DNA from: Prinia subflava
Lineage: Eukaryota > Chordata > Aves > Passeriformes > Cisticolidae
DNA: 64,000 bases
Assembly: GCF_021018805.1 (NCBI RefSeq)
Contig: NC_086258.1
Span: 20,676,692 to 20,740,691 of the forward strand
Reading direction: 5' to 3'
The translations under genes and the position numbers were made by a program. Each line of letters opens with the position of its first letter. Within the stretch, counting starts at the first letter, position 1. Positions 62,968-64,000 of this stretch are shown here, piece by piece. Below the pieces are notes generated by a model. That model had not been told where the DNA came from and ran no database searches. It worked only from the letters and a program-made list of their open reading frames with translations.

Positions 62968-64000
62968 CTGATAAAACAAAGAAAAAAGCTTACCCATCAG
63001 TACCATTTTAGTGCACAGGATGCCACAAGAACAGCTGTCAGTTTGAGGATACAGAGGAAGGCTGAGTCTGGCTCACACCTCCAGCCTCAAATAGCAAAGC
63101 AGTAAGAAAAGCAGCAAATAGCAGCAGATTAGTTCAGTAGCTTCCAAAGATGTGTTGCAGCCCTCTCTGAGACTGAAGGCATGGACAGTCTGTTCTCTGG
63201 ACCTGAGAGACTCTGCTTGTCTGTGTCACAGTCATTATCACTGCTCTAGGGGTTCAGCTCATTGGTTGAGCTGTAAATTCAAAAAATGGATGGATTTTAA
63301 GAGTAGGGGAACTGCTTTTCTGAACCATATCCTGCTTCTCACATTCCTCCTGAACCATGTAACCCAGAATTAGACTTTGTATGCAGCAATGGACTTCCTA
63401 ATCCTACACTGAGATTATTCTATACCTATTTTCAGCATTGACACACAAATCTGCCCTCCCACAGCAATGGCTGGGCCAATGCCTTCAGTTGGCACCCAAA
63501 ACACCATTTCAGCCCTTTTGTGTCCTGCTCTCCAGCACACCCTGCACAGAGTTGTAAGGGGGAAATGATTGCTTTGTTCGTAGAGATCTGACCCTACATT
63601 TGCCTTTCTTCTAACACAATGAGCAGATGACCACAGGTGGGTTGCCTGAAATTTAGCAGCCCTTTATAAATGTCTTATTTGCCGCAGTTCCCATGATAAG
63701 ATTTCTTGGTTGTGGGGTTTTATCTATAAATGAATCTACTAATGCTGTAGAAACATTAGCATGTAGAAATATTAACCCACTACAAAATGAGAGGGCCATG
63801 TGGAACTAACTTGAATTTCCTGTTGGAGTCTCTGTTGTCACAGCAGCTCTCTTTGCCAGTCAAACTTAGCATTTCGTCAAGAAGTAGTATTGGATTTAAC
63901 ACAATTTCATCTTTGTAAAACCATTCTAGATAAATTATTTAAACCACACTCTTGAAACCTCTACTAGATGGCAGTTAAATACAGGATGTGCATAGACCAC
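62968..64000 (-). other. Gene C intron running off the right edge
   Basis: At least 1033 bp upstream of the converter exon. The SH1/SH2 exon expected next is not present, so it lies beyond 64000. No repeat recognised. Confidence 0.75.

Overview
This 64 kb window is vertebrate genomic DNA, most likely from a bird. It carries a head-to-tail cluster of fast skeletal (sarcomeric) myosin heavy chain genes, all on the minus strand. The evidence for a bird is the numerous CR1-type LINE fragments, the compact introns, and proteins very close to my recollection of chicken adult skeletal myosin. Long single reading frames are absent because each gene is split into about 38-39 small exons. I rebuilt the exons from GT/AG (and a few GC/AG) splice signals and checked that every junction keeps the frame.

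Layout from right to left, in the direction of transcription. Gene C enters from the right edge without its 5' half: 22 coding exons from 62967 down to a tiny terminal exon at 49882-49905, with AATAAA at 49737-49742. A ~12 kb spacer follows. Gene B is complete: promoter and TATA box near 39400, start codon at 37846, 38 coding exons, stop at 22980, AATAAA at 22870-22875, 1943 residues. A ~11.6 kb spacer follows. Gene A has its promoter near 12290, start codon at 11400, and 30 coding exons running off the left edge at position 1 (about 1461 residues seen).

Genes A and B are close paralogues, and the repeat unit is about 26.4 kb: matching landmarks (start codons, TATA boxes, a ~700 bp spacer element) lie 26.4-27.1 kb apart. 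Both have a full myosin motor (P-loop, switch regions, loops 1 and 2, SH1/SH2 helix, converter, two IQ motifs) and the start of the coiled-coil rod; only B shows its complete tail. Gene C is a more divergent sarcomeric myosin, with changed light-chain-binding and assembly-competence regions, yet it carries short tracts identical at the DNA level to A or B. That mosaic pattern is what interlocus gene conversion would leave. The products are thick-filament motors; the isoforms differ at kinetic loops and in the tail.

The spacers hold no gene I can support. They contain CR1 fragments, simple repeats, and two pairs of duplicated non-coding islands at matching positions. The larger pair (20476-21180 and 46887-47580) is strikingly conserved and rich in muscle-type motifs (CAGCTG E-boxes, GGAATG/MCAT). 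It is the best candidate here for an undescribed regulatory module.
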